A DNA stretch of 64,000 nucleotides from Dyadobacter koreensis (GTDB lineage Bacteria > Bacteroidota > Bacteroidia > Cytophagales > Spirosomataceae). The stretch spans positions 310,001 to 374,000 of the forward strand of contig NZ_FNXY01000003.1 of assembly GCF_900108855.1 (NCBI RefSeq), given 5' to 3'. Shown one piece after another: positions 1 to 7,982 of the stretch; position 1 is the stretch's first letter, and every line of letters starts with the position of its first letter. The notes under the pieces were generated by a model. It had not been told where the DNA came from, made no database searches, and saw only the letters and a list, made by a program, of their open reading frames with translations. The position numbers and the translations under genes were made by a program.

Positions 1-2071
1 GCAGATCATCACGATTATCGTGGTTGCCCGAGCATTTGGTTATCTGTGCAAAAAAATAAAACAGCCTACCGTAATCGGTGAAATTGCGGCCGGCATTTTT
101 CTGGGGCCTTCTTTTATAGGCATGTACTATCCGGAATTTTCAGGATTTCTGTTTCCGCTGAAGTCACTGGGCAATCTCCAGTTTCTAAGCCAGATCGGGC
201 TGATACTTTTTATGTTCGTGATCGGTATGGAACTTGATTTGAAAATACTGAAAAACAAAGCGCAGGAAGCTGTTGTGGTCAGTCACGCCAGTATTATTTT
301 TCCTTTTGCCTTAGGTATCGGACTAGCGTTTGTTATCTACAAACAATTTGCGCCAACCGAAGTTAACTTTTTATCTTTTGCCCTGTTTACAGGTATAGCC
401 CTGAGTATCACAGCCTTTCCGGTACTTGCCCGCATTGTACAAGAAAGAGGATTATCCAAAACGAAGCTGGGAACACTGGCCATAACCTGCGCTGCAACAG
501 ATGATATTACTGCATGGTGTCTGTTGGCCGCTGTGATTGCAATCGTAAAGGCAGGATCTGTGGTAAGCTCAGTCTACACAATATTAATGGCCGGAAGTTA
601 TGTACTGGTCATGCTAAAAGTCGTTCAGCCATTTTTGAAAAAACTAGGTGACGTTTATTCTTACAAGGAAGGCTTGACAAAACCCGTTGTCGCCATATTT
701 TTCATTACACTGCTCGTTTCTTCTTATGCAACAGAAGTCATTGGGATCCATGCACTTTTCGGTGCGTTTATGGCAGGCGTCATCATGCCGGCCAATCAGA
801 ATTTCCGGAATATTTTCATAGAAAAGGTAGAAGACGTCGCCCTGGTTTTATTGCTTCCGCTATTCTTCGTTTTTACAGGTCTGAGGACACAGATTGGTCT
901 TTTGAATGATCCTTACCTATGGCAGATCACAGGACTTATCATCGCTGCGGCCGTTATTGGAAAATTTGCAGGAAGCACGATTGCTGCCAGATTTGTCGGG
1001 CAGGACTGGCGTGATAGTCTTGTGCTGGGTGCCTTGATGAACACACGCGGGCTGATGGAACTCGTCGTTTTGAACATCGGTTACGACCTCGGTGTTCTGA
1101 CCCCGGAAATTTTCGCAATGATGGTGATAATGGCCTTAGTGACCACATGTATGACAGGCCCGGCACTGGACCTGGTTAACCGGTATTTTCCTGAAAAAAA
1201 TATAGAACTCCCTGATTCTGTTGTTCAAACAGGCAAATATACAATACTGGTATCTTTCGGCAGTCCGCAAAGCGGCAGGTCCATGCTGCGGCTTGCCCAT
1301 AGTTTTATCAGAAAAGCACCGTCGAATGCAAGCATTACTGCCCTGCACTTATCTCCAAGCAATGACCTTAACCAGTTTAACTCGGATGAGTATGAACAGG
1401 AAAGTTTTGAGCCCATCAGACAGGAAGCTCAGCAGCTGAAACTTCCTTTGATTACACTGTTCAAACCTTCTCAGGACATCGACCGCGATATCATTGAGAC
1501 GGCCAACCTGGGAAACTTTGACCTTTTGCTCGTTGGGATTGGCAGAAACGTTTTTGAAGGTACAATTCTAGGGAAAGTTTTAGGGTTTACCACCAAAATA
1601 ATCAGTCCGGAAAGGTTATACGATACCATAACCGGCAAGGAAAAATTTTTTGATTACAGTGTTTTTGACGATCGGACCAAGCATATCATAAAATCTGTCA
1701 AGGTCCCGGTCGGAATTTTAGTAGAAAAAAATCTTACAAAAATTGAGAATATCTTCATTCCTATATTCTCTCTGAGTGACAGTTTTCTTCTGGTTTTCGC
1801 GCAAAAACTTATCCATCACAGCGATGCCCGCGTGATCATTCTGGATGCTACTGGTGTCATTCGCCAAAATCCGGAATTGAAAGAAACCATTTCAGCGATT
1901 GAACAGATAGCACCAAATCATATCGCTTTATATCACGACAAAAAAATTGAAAAAGAATTTCTGGAGCAACAGGATCTTATGCTCATCAGCCTGGACAGCT
2001 GGAAGAAAGCCGTCGAAACCCACAGTTTGTGGCTATCACATTCACCATCAGTTTTGATGATCAGGTCATAA
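1..2071 (+). CDS. Cation:proton antiporter (CPA2 type), 5' end outside window
   Basis: An inner-membrane monovalent cation/H+ antiporter of the KefB/NapA-like CPA2 family. The reading frame is open back to the window edge (from base 2), and a GTG at 20 lies inside a hydrophobic helix, so the true start is upstream. About eleven hydrophobic segments cover the first ~390 visible residues. They include the paired acidic residues (Asp-Asp in TDDITAW, residues 161-162 counted from the GTG) that bind cation and protons in this family. The last ~270 residues are soluble and resemble tandem universal-stress-protein-like domains rather than a TrkA-N/RCK domain. This architecture is common in Bacteroidota. 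The substrate (Na+ or K+) cannot be decided. Confidence 0.88.
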   Translation, partial: QIITIIVVARAFGYLCKKIKQPTVIGEIAAGIFLGPSFIGMYYPEFSGFLFPLKSLGNLQFLSQIGLILFMFVIGMELDLKILKNKAQEAVVVSHASIIFPFALGIGLAFVIYKQFAPTEVNFLSFALFTGIALSITAFPVLARIVQERGLSKTKLGTLAITCAATDDITAWCLLAAVIAIVKAGSVVSSVYTILMAGSYVLVMLKVVQPFLKKLGDVYSYKEGLTKPVVAIFFITLLVSSYATEVIGIHALFGAFMAGVIMPANQNFRNIFIEKVEDVALVLLLPLFFVFTGLRTQIGLLNDPYLWQITGLIIAAAVIGKFAGSTIAARFVGQDWRDSLVLGALMNTRGLMELVVLNIGYDLGVLTPEIFAMMVIMALVTTCMTGPALDLVNRYFPEKNIELPDSVVQTGKYTILVSFGSPQSGRSMLRLAHSFIRKAPSNASITALHLSPSNDLNQFNSDEYEQESFEPIRQEAQQLKLPLITLFKPSQDIDRDIIETANLGNFDLLLVGIGRNVFEGTILGKVLGFTTKIISPERLYDTITGKEKFFDYSVFDDRTKHIIKSVKVPVGILVEKNLTKIENIFIPIFSLSDSFLLVFAQKLIHHSDARVIILDATGVIRQNPELKETISAIEQIAPNHIALYHDKKIEKEFLEQQDLMLISLDSWKKAVETHSLWLSHSPSVLMIRS

Positions 2072-2117
2072 CGAAAATTTCGATATATTTACCTGTTATC
2101 ACTAACCCAAAATCCGC

Positions 2118-2975
2118 ATGGATCAACGAATAATTAACCTTTTCGACGAGTATACGCATAAGCCGTTAAGCCGCGATACCTTTTTGAAGCGACTGGCAAA
2201 TCTTGCCGGCGGGACGACAGCCGCATTGGCATTGCTTCCGCTGTTAGAAGTAAATTATGCCAACGCAGCAACTGTAGCTGAAACCGACGAAGATATCATT
2301 ACAGAAGACATCAAATATGATGGCGACGGATCCCCGATGGGGGGCTACCTGGCAAGACCTAAAAAGCCTGGTAAATTTGGAGCAGTCCTGGTTATTCATG
2401 AGAACCGCGGCCTGAATCCGCATACAAAGGATATCGCCCGGAGAATTGCAAAGGCGGGTTATATTGCACTTGCTGCTGATGCACTCGCACCCTTTGGCGG
2501 AACGCCAGGGAATGAGGATGAAGCACGCGCCTTATTCGCGAAAATCGACGTCACAAAAAACCTGAATAATTTTCTGAAAGGACTTGATTACCTGAAAGGC
2601 AGACCGGAAAGTAATGGTAAAACAGCCTGCGTTGGATTTTGCTGGGGAGGCGCTTTGTCTAACCAACTGGCCGTTCATTCGCCCACTTTAAAGACAGCAG
2701 TGGCGTATTACGGCCGTCAGCCGGAAGCTGCGGATGTGCCTAAAATCAAAGCATTTGTGCAGCTTCATTATGGAGGACTTGACGAAAGGATAAATGCAGG
2801 AATTCCCGCTTACGAAGAAGCGTTAAAAGCGGCTGGCGTGAAGTATGAGGTTTATATTTATGAAGGTGCGCAGCATGCATTTCTCAACGATTCAGCTCCG
2901 ACGCGTTACAATCCGGAAGCTGCCAAACTTGCGTGGGAACGAACATTAAAAGCTTTTAAAGATCACATCTCCTGA
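2118..2975 (+). CDS. Dienelactone hydrolase family protein, exported
   Basis: An alpha/beta hydrolase of the dienelactone hydrolase (carboxymethylenebutenolidase) family. The Cys-Asp-His triad is visible as Cys175 in GFCWGG, Asp222 in GGLDER and His253 in GAQHAF. The family glutamate is Glu95 in HENRG. The N-terminal ~50 residues carry a hydrophobic stretch ending in NYANA, so the protein is probably exported after processing near residue 50. A charged segment precedes that stretch and no twin arginine is present. The natural substrate is unknown; homologues cleave lactones or esters. It follows the antiporter by 46 bases and ends at a strong bidirectional terminator. Confidence 0.85.
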   Translation: MDQRIINLFDEYTHKPLSRDTFLKRLANLAGGTTAALALLPLLEVNYANAATVAETDEDIITEDIKYDGDGSPMGGYLARPKKPGKFGAVLVIHENRGLNPHTKDIARRIAKAGYIALAADALAPFGGTPGNEDEARALFAKIDVTKNLNNFLKGLDYLKGRPESNGKTACVGFCWGGALSNQLAVHSPTLKTAVAYYGRQPEAADVPKIKAFVQLHYGGLDERINAGIPAYEEALKAAGVKYEVYIYEGAQHAFLNDSAPTRYNPEAAKLAWERTLKAFKDHIS

Positions 2976-2991
2976 TTTTAGCTTTATGAAC

Positions 2992-3039
2992 AATAGCAAA
3001 AAGGCTCATCTAATTCATAAGAAAAGCTTTTTTGCTATT
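2992..3039. terminator. Bidirectional hairpin terminator
   Basis: A 15-bp stem (2992-3006 with 3025-3039, one G-T pair) has A-rich and T-rich flanks. It lies between two convergent genes, so it can end both transcripts. Confidence 0.75.
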
Positions 3040-5176
3040 TGTAATTTTTAAGAATCCCGATTTTTTCGACAGGTAACGTTTGCCAGCCCGACGGTGTGAT
3101 CAATTGCGAATCGTCCGGGATAAAATGTCTGCTGTCCATCATTTTCCAATTGTATGGATAAGTGTCCAACACCCGGTTGTTATCTGACCAGTTATACCAG
3201 TTGTCCTCCCCTTTTCTCGTTGTCGCAACTTTGACAAAAACATTAGTATCAAAATATAAACGCTTCGGCATTGAGGGATCCTGTTTCCAGTATTGAGGCA
3301 GTTCGGCATATTTTGTTGCATAAGGCGGCTGTTCAAATTTTACAGCTTTCAAGCGCTTATCAATCACACCGTCTTTTGCCAGTGCAGCCTTCGACCAGTT
3401 CTGAAACCTATTGTCGACATGGATACCCAAAGGACTGTCGATGAACAAGTTGTTCTTGTAGGATATATCCTGGCCGCCGCCGATCAACACGGGTATAGTT
3501 CCCGCTTTATAAAATATATTCCCGAAAACCTCCATGCCAGACGCTCCGTCGTCATGATAAACCGCGGATGTCCGGTGGTTATTTCCAAGATGATGGAAGT
3601 AATTAAATCTCAGCTTATTCCCTCTTTCGGACGGGTCCCGACCGTAATAAAATGCTCCCTGATCGTCGACTTCACGGCATACATCGTAGATGTTATTATA
3701 TTCCAGACTATGGTCGTTGCCGTGCAGCAAAATCGCCATACTTGGCGCGTTATAAATCTCGCAGTTCAAGATACTGTTGCCAACGCCGTCAATCCCAACA
3801 CCCGGGCGATAGGATTTTTCAATACGATTAAAATCATGAATCCGGCAATTTTCAACGCTATTGCCAGCAGGTGTTAATGTTTTACGATCGCCTCCGCCTA
3901 GCCTGATTCCACCTGCGCCAGTGTAATAAATGTGACAATTAACGATCCGGTTATTCTTGCCGCCTTCCCGTTCAAATGTTGAATTTTCGTACATATGCTG
4001 ATCCAGGCTTCCGATCAGTTGAGGGGCTTCTTTTCCAGTCCCTTCGTGTTTTTGATCATCAAAAGCCACTATACCTTTACCTATCGAAACTGCAACGGAA
4101 CCGAGATTTCGAAATACACAATCGGTTATGATACAGCTTTCAGATCGCTCCATGTAAACCCCAATGCCTCTGGAAACTTCAAAGGTAATTCCCTGAAAAG
4201 TAATATTTTCAGAGCCTGCTATCGAAACAATCGGCGTTTGAAGTATCGACAAATCCAGTTTATAGATAACAGACGGCAAGAAAAAGAACAGCAGCCCCCG
4301 CTCTCTATCCAGATAATATTCTCCATTCTGATCAATTTCCTCGGGAATATTGTATGCATACCAGCGGTTCCAGGCTTTGCCGGAAGCAAATCCATAAATG
4401 TGTGGCTGGCCCGTTGTAAAGGTTTTGGCAAGCGTATCCGTACTTGCAATTCTGACTGCATCTTCGGCATAACCTACATTAAAATAACCTGAAAGCCAGA
4501 TATCTTTTGAATTTTTCCAGCCCGAAGGGCGGCTTGTCTCATAAGCAAATTTCCCTCCTCGGTTTGTCTTATCACCCTCGCGAACGACTGATCCCTTATC
4601 TAGGACTCTACCCATCGCTACCGTCGAATCGTTGGGCCAGCGCGCCAGGCGACCCGGATTATTGTTTATAAATATTTCGAGCCAGGCGGGTGCATAGGGT
4701 CTGGCAAAACCAACACTTCTCAACTTACCGTAATCTGAAATCTCCAACTCCCGAAGATTTAATACTCCTATTTTATCTTGTAATGACTCTGGAAACTCAC
4801 TTCTGTATTCCGTCCGGCTGAGCCGCTTCACCTTCGTGGGATTAACCGAGATCCCCCCTGTAAAATAGACAGATTCACCCTGCCATGGTTTGATCAGAAG
4901 ATGCTTATCACCCTCATCAAATTCAAGAGTCTTTTGAAAAATATAAGTACCTCCTCTGACGTAAATAATCGAAGGTTCTGTTTCCCGTCCTGAATTTCGC
5001 GTAGCAGATTTTGCTCTTGCAATTGTTGCAAACGGATTTTCCTTAGTTCCCGGATTGGTATCGCTGCCACTCAATGAAACGAAAAAAGTATCAGCTGCCC
5101 AACTCGCCGATGTAATCATCAGCAATATAAAAAAAGCGGCAATTTTGCTTAAAAACTTTCTGATACTACTGGCCAT
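3035..5176 (-). CDS. Secreted right-handed beta-helix protein (GH141-like, tentative)
   Basis: A 713-residue exported protein with a signal peptide of about 27 residues ending in ASWA. It then has the GSDTNPGTKENPFATI motif that opens many parallel beta-helix carbohydrate-active enzymes. The segments RGGTY (near residue 75), GFARPYAPAWLEIFINN and LARWPN, followed by repeated N-rich helix turns at ~330-560, recall GH141-type glycosidases. No catalytic residues can be assigned by eye, so a polysaccharide lyase-like role remains possible. It stands alone with no SusC/SusD pair beside it. The 3' end runs into the terminator shared with the upstream convergent gene. Confidence 0.72.
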   Translation of the reverse strand: MASSIRKFLSKIAAFFILLMITSASWAADTFFVSLSGSDTNPGTKENPFATIARAKSATRNSGRETEPSIIYVRGGTYIFQKTLEFDEGDKHLLIKPWQGESVYFTGGISVNPTKVKRLSRTEYRSEFPESLQDKIGVLNLRELEISDYGKLRSVGFARPYAPAWLEIFINNNPGRLARWPNDSTVAMGRVLDKGSVVREGDKTNRGGKFAYETSRPSGWKNSKDIWLSGYFNVGYAEDAVRIASTDTLAKTFTTGQPHIYGFASGKAWNRWYAYNIPEEIDQNGEYYLDRERGLLFFFLPSVIYKLDLSILQTPIVSIAGSENITFQGITFEVSRGIGVYMERSESCIITDCVFRNLGSVAVSIGKGIVAFDDQKHEGTGKEAPQLIGSLDQHMYENSTFEREGGKNNRIVNCHIYYTGAGGIRLGGGDRKTLTPAGNSVENCRIHDFNRIEKSYRPGVGIDGVGNSILNCEIYNAPSMAILLHGNDHSLEYNNIYDVCREVDDQGAFYYGRDPSERGNKLRFNYFHHLGNNHRTSAVYHDDGASGMEVFGNIFYKAGTIPVLIGGGQDISYKNNLFIDSPLGIHVDNRFQNWSKAALAKDGVIDKRLKAVKFEQPPYATKYAELPQYWKQDPSMPKRLYFDTNVFVKVATTRKGEDNWYNWSDNNRVLDTYPYNWKMMDSRHFIPDDSQLITPSGWQTLPVEKIGILKNYK

Positions 5177-5354
5177 AAAGGACTCTTTTATACTAAAAAC
5201 TTGTTAAAAATTGGAAACTTGAGTACAAAATTCAAGCACATACATCGTTTCTGCAACTTTACGGACCAGAAAACCAGCGATTGGCTCAAAATTTATAACG
5301 TCAGAAAAAATTAATTGATACCAGATTTTAAAAATTAAGTCAAAATCACAAAAT

Positions 5355-6419
5355 ATGTCAAAGCTTTTTTCTCCTCTTGAAATAAAGAGCATTAAATTAA
5401 AAAACAGAATTACAGTTTCCCCGATGTGCCAATATTCATCCGTTGACGGGTTTGCAAACGACTGGCACCTTGTTCACCTTGGAAGTCGCGCTGTTGGAGG
5501 GGCTGGATTAATAATTTCGGAAGCCACTGCAGTCTCACCGGAAGGCAGAATTTCTCCACAAGATTTAGGTATCTGGAAGGATGATCATATTGAGAAATTA
5601 GCACAAATTACTTCCTTCATTTCGCAGCATGGAACCGTACCGGGAATCCAGCTGAGCCATGCAGGCAGAAAAGCGAGCACAGCCACTCCCTGGCTCGGTC
5701 GAGGTAAAGTTAAAGCAGAGGATGGTGGATGGCAGCCAGTAGCGCCGTCGGCAATTGCTTTTTCTGATTCTTATCCGATGCCGGTTGCTCTCGATCAGGA
5801 AGGAATTGATAAAGTGATTTTGGATTTTACCAATGCTGCGAAAAGAGCACTTGATGCAGGTTTTAAAGTTGTAGAAATACATGCAGCCCACGGATATCTG
5901 ATTCATCAGTTCCTGTCGCCGCTAAGTAATCAGCGTACCGACAGCTACGGCGGAAGCTTTGAAAACAGAATCCGGTTTTTATTACAAATCATAGATAGCG
6001 TAAAAAAAGTCTGGCCATCAGACCTGCCGATTTTTGTAAGAATTTCAGCGACAGACTGGGCCGAAGGAGGCTGGACGATCGAAGAATCTGTCAAACTAGC
6101 TCTACAACTTAAAGAGGAAAAAGTGGACCTGATTGACGTGTCGACTGGCGGTTTGGCGTCTCATCAGAAAATTCCAGTCGGTCCAGCGTATCAACTTCCT
6201 TTTGCTTCCAGAATAAAAAAGGAAACCGGTATGCTAACCGGTACGGTTGGACTGATCACAAATTCTGCCCAATCAGAGACAATACTCGTAAATGAAGATG
6301 CAGATATGATCATCATGGCGCGCGAAATACTTCGAAATCCATACTTTCCTTTGCAGGCTGCAAAAGAACTTCACGACGAAGTTGAGTGGCCGATCCAGTA
6401 TGAAAGATCTAAACCCTGA
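5355..6419 (+). CDS. NADH:flavin oxidoreductase, old yellow enzyme family (YqjM-like)
   Basis: A cytosolic FMN-dependent ene-reductase that reduces activated C=C bonds with NAD(P)H. It is 354 residues, the usual length for the YqjM subclass. Subclass residues are visible: Cys25 and Tyr27 in SPMCQYSS, the substrate-binding pair His176/His179 in EIHAAHGY, and the FMN-phosphate region SYGGSFENRIRF. The C-terminus has the MAREILRNPYFP block. The ATG at 5355 follows an A-rich leader and matches the normal N-terminus. The physiological substrate is not known; detoxification of electrophiles is typical. It ends at a hairpin at 6450-6489. Confidence 0.93.
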   Translation: MSKLFSPLEIKSIKLKNRITVSPMCQYSSVDGFANDWHLVHLGSRAVGGAGLIISEATAVSPEGRISPQDLGIWKDDHIEKLAQITSFISQHGTVPGIQLSHAGRKASTATPWLGRGKVKAEDGGWQPVAPSAIAFSDSYPMPVALDQEGIDKVILDFTNAAKRALDAGFKVVEIHAAHGYLIHQFLSPLSNQRTDSYGGSFENRIRFLLQIIDSVKKVWPSDLPIFVRISATDWAEGGWTIEESVKLALQLKEEKVDLIDVSTGGLASHQKIPVGPAYQLPFASRIKKETGMLTGTVGLITNSAQSETILVNEDADMIIMAREILRNPYFPLQAAKELHDEVEWPIQYERSKP

Positions 6420-6449
6420 CTACATCCTTTATAATTAAGCTGTTTACCT

Positions 6450-6489
6450 AATCTTCATCCGTGAAATGAAAATTTAACGGATGAAGATT
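6450..6489. terminator. Bidirectional hairpin
   Basis: A perfect 13-bp stem pairs 6450-6462 with 6477-6489. It lies between the convergent ends of the old yellow enzyme gene and the small lipoprotein gene. Confidence 0.7.
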
Positions 6490-6503
6490 GTCAATTACTT
6501 GTT

Positions 6504-6719
6504 TCAAGGCGTCTTTTTAACAGTTGTCGAATCGCCTTTCAGGCTATGATCATTCTGATAATACAAGTAACCTTCTGTCTTATTTTCAGTCGCTTGAACC
6601 TTGTTTTCAGTCGCTTGAACCTTGCTTTTATTTTTTTCCATCCTGTGGGAGCAGGAAGAAAGCATAAATGTTGTGAAAATCGACGCGCATATTAAAGTGG
6701 ATATTAGCTTCTTCATCAT
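6504..6719 (-). CDS. Small putative lipoprotein with internal heptapeptide duplication
   Basis: A 71-residue protein starting at ATG 6719 (a second ATG at 6716 is equally possible). Upstream in-frame TTG codons would give an implausible N-terminus. A signal sequence leads to the lipobox-like MLSSCS, so the protein is likely a lipoprotein anchored at the Cys near residue 22. The mature part is short and polar. It contains two exact copies of KVQATEN, encoded by a perfect 21-bp tandem repeat. No family is recognised. Confidence 0.6.
   Translation of the reverse strand: MMKKLISTLICASIFTTFMLSSCSHRMEKNKSKVQATENKVQATENKTEGYLYYQNDHSLKGDSTTVKKTP
6583..6624. repeat. Perfect 21-bp tandem duplication inside lipoprotein gene
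   Basis: Bases 6583-6603 and 6604-6624 are identical. The unit is a multiple of three, so each copy adds the seven residues KVQATEN without a frameshift. It looks like a recent slippage event, since there is no third-position divergence. Confidence 0.9.
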
Positions 6720-6869
6720 CTTTTTCAGTTTGTTGATATAGAGTATTTTGTTTTTTCCAACAGAAAATGTTCTGCAAAAAAGATACCAATCACCCAAGCT
6801 TCTGTACTTGAAGCCTTTGGGGAATTGCCTTCCCGAAAAACATGGGAACAGTTTTTTAAAAATCTCTTA

Positions 6870-7073
6870 ATGAAAACATACAAAAACACTTCATCAACAA
6901 ACGTTATGGCCGATTTACTCACTTTTATGCAGGTTTTGGGCAACCTATTTATTGCTGCAATTCTATTTTCAGCGTTGATTTTTACCACAATTTACTACAT
7001 TTTGGGTTATGTGGTAAAAGAGATAAAATTGACACCTCTTCTTAAAAAAGGTATCAATTTCAGAAGGAGATAA
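6870..7073 (+). CDS. Small single-pass membrane protein, unknown function
   Basis: A 67-residue protein from ATG 6870, or 55 residues from ATG 6906. One strong hydrophobic helix (LGNLFIAAILFSALIF and onward through IYYILGYVV) is followed by a basic tail ending in NFRRR. The frame also extends to a TTG at 6825, but that start is unlikely. No family is recognised and no ribosome-binding site decides between the starts. It stands alone between the lipoprotein gene and the receiver gene. Confidence 0.45.
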   Translation: MKTYKNTSSTNVMADLLTFMQVLGNLFIAAILFSALIFTTIYYILGYVVKEIKLTPLLKKGINFRRR

Positions 7074-7136
7074 TTTAATTAGGGTTGATCGTTCTTAATA
7101 TAAAGCAATCAAAATTTTAAGCAAACTACTGATTGA

Positions 7137-7604
7137 TCAGGAAATAAGTTTTTGTCTTAGCAGGAACTCCAGCTGATTATTTGCGTCGATCAGTTTTTCC
7201 AAAAGATCCCTGTTTTTCTCTCTCAGACTAAATATTTCGTAAGCATTTTTGATGATAATGCGAAGTTGCTGTTCGTCCCAGGGCTTGTTGAGATAATAGT
7301 AAATGTGTCCTTTATTCACAGCATCAATTACAGCAGTGATATCAGAATATCCGGTCAGCAATATACGGATAGGGTCTGTGTACTCCTTTAAAACTTCGAT
7401 TAAAAAATCAACTCCGGTCATCTCCGGCATACGCTGATCAGTAATAATTACATGAACTTTGTTAGACTTCAAAACTTCCAATCCTTCCTTGCCCGAAGTA
7501 ACGGTCAGCACATTAAAATCTCTTCTGAATGCCGCTTTAAAAGAATTCAAATTATTTACTTCATCATCCACATAGAGGATACTAATTTTCTCGGGGCTTT
7601 CCAT
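7137..7604 (-). CDS. Response regulator receiver-domain protein
   Basis: A 155-residue cytosolic receiver. The acidic pocket is VDDE near residues 12-15, the phospho-acceptor is Asp56 in ITDQRMP, the conserved Thr is in LLTGYSD, and the Lys is in NKPWD. A short helical, coiled-coil-like tail follows in place of an output domain. The receiver is of the RpfG-like type and is clearly paralogous to the receiver half of the hybrid at 13138-14229 (shared ILY-DDE, DQRMP-MTGV, KPWD blocks). It is divergent from the E1-nitroreductase operon, with back-to-back promoter boxes between them, which suggests it belongs to the same signalling circuit. Confidence 0.9.
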   Translation of the reverse strand: MESPEKISILYVDDEVNNLNSFKAAFRRDFNVLTVTSGKEGLEVLKSNKVHVIITDQRMPEMTGVDFLIEVLKEYTDPIRILLTGYSDITAVIDAVNKGHIYYYLNKPWDEQQLRIIIKNAYEIFSLREKNRDLLEKLIDANNQLEFLLRQKLIS

Positions 7605-7714
7605 TTTTTTGGTTGTAAACTCTGAAATAAACTTATAAATTCATGTTTCTAAAAATACAAGATTATTTTCAAATAAGGTAATATTATTTCTACGGTAATT
7701 TTATTGTATCCTTA

Positions 7715-7722
7715 CAAATATA
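7715..7722 (-). promoter_or_regulatory. Candidate -7 box (TATATTTG) for the receiver gene
   Basis: On the minus strand this reads TATATTTG, an exact match to the Bacteroidota TAnnTTTG box. It lies ~110 bases upstream of the receiver start. No good -33 TTG is visible at the usual distance. Confidence 0.4.
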
Positions 7723-7730
7723 TATGTTTG
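7723..7730 (+). promoter_or_regulatory. Candidate -7 box (TATGTTTG) for the E1-nitroreductase operon
   Basis: An exact TAnnTTTG match directly abuts the minus-strand box. A TTG at 7704-7706 could serve as the -33 element, although the spacer is slightly short. Transcription from here would give a leader of ~245 nt before the ATG at 7983. Confidence 0.45.
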
Positions 7731-7982
7731 ATTATAAATTAACATATTCTAAGAATAATAGAACAAATCCGCGGTGATATTGTTATCAGAGCGACAGTAT
7801 CTGTTCAATGTATTCCGTTTCTTTAACATGGACTGCGTTATCAACGGTTACCTAACCGGACTAACTTTCGAATAACTTGCCTGAGTAATTATTGTTCTTC
7901 TGAAATTATGTTTAGATTGTCAGATATATGCGAGTTTTTTATGAAAATTTCCGGAATATAACCGCTCAACGCAAGCTTAAAG

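Larger units (their letters stand above)
7605..7982. other. Divergent intergenic region, AT-rich
   Basis: This 378-base gap separates the receiver gene from the E1-nitroreductase operon. Besides the two -7 boxes it holds a small 5-bp hairpin (CGGTT/AACCG near 7845-7858) in the long leader. I see no small gene and no RNA family. Confidence 0.6.

Noticed and set aside
3293-3877. 194-codon open frame on the plus strand inside the beta-helix gene
   Set aside because: It is antisense to a clear secreted beta-helix protein and its product has no coherent domain or start context.
3995-4492. 165-codon open frame on the plus strand
   Set aside because: Antisense shadow of the same beta-helix gene, with low-complexity and unlikely composition.
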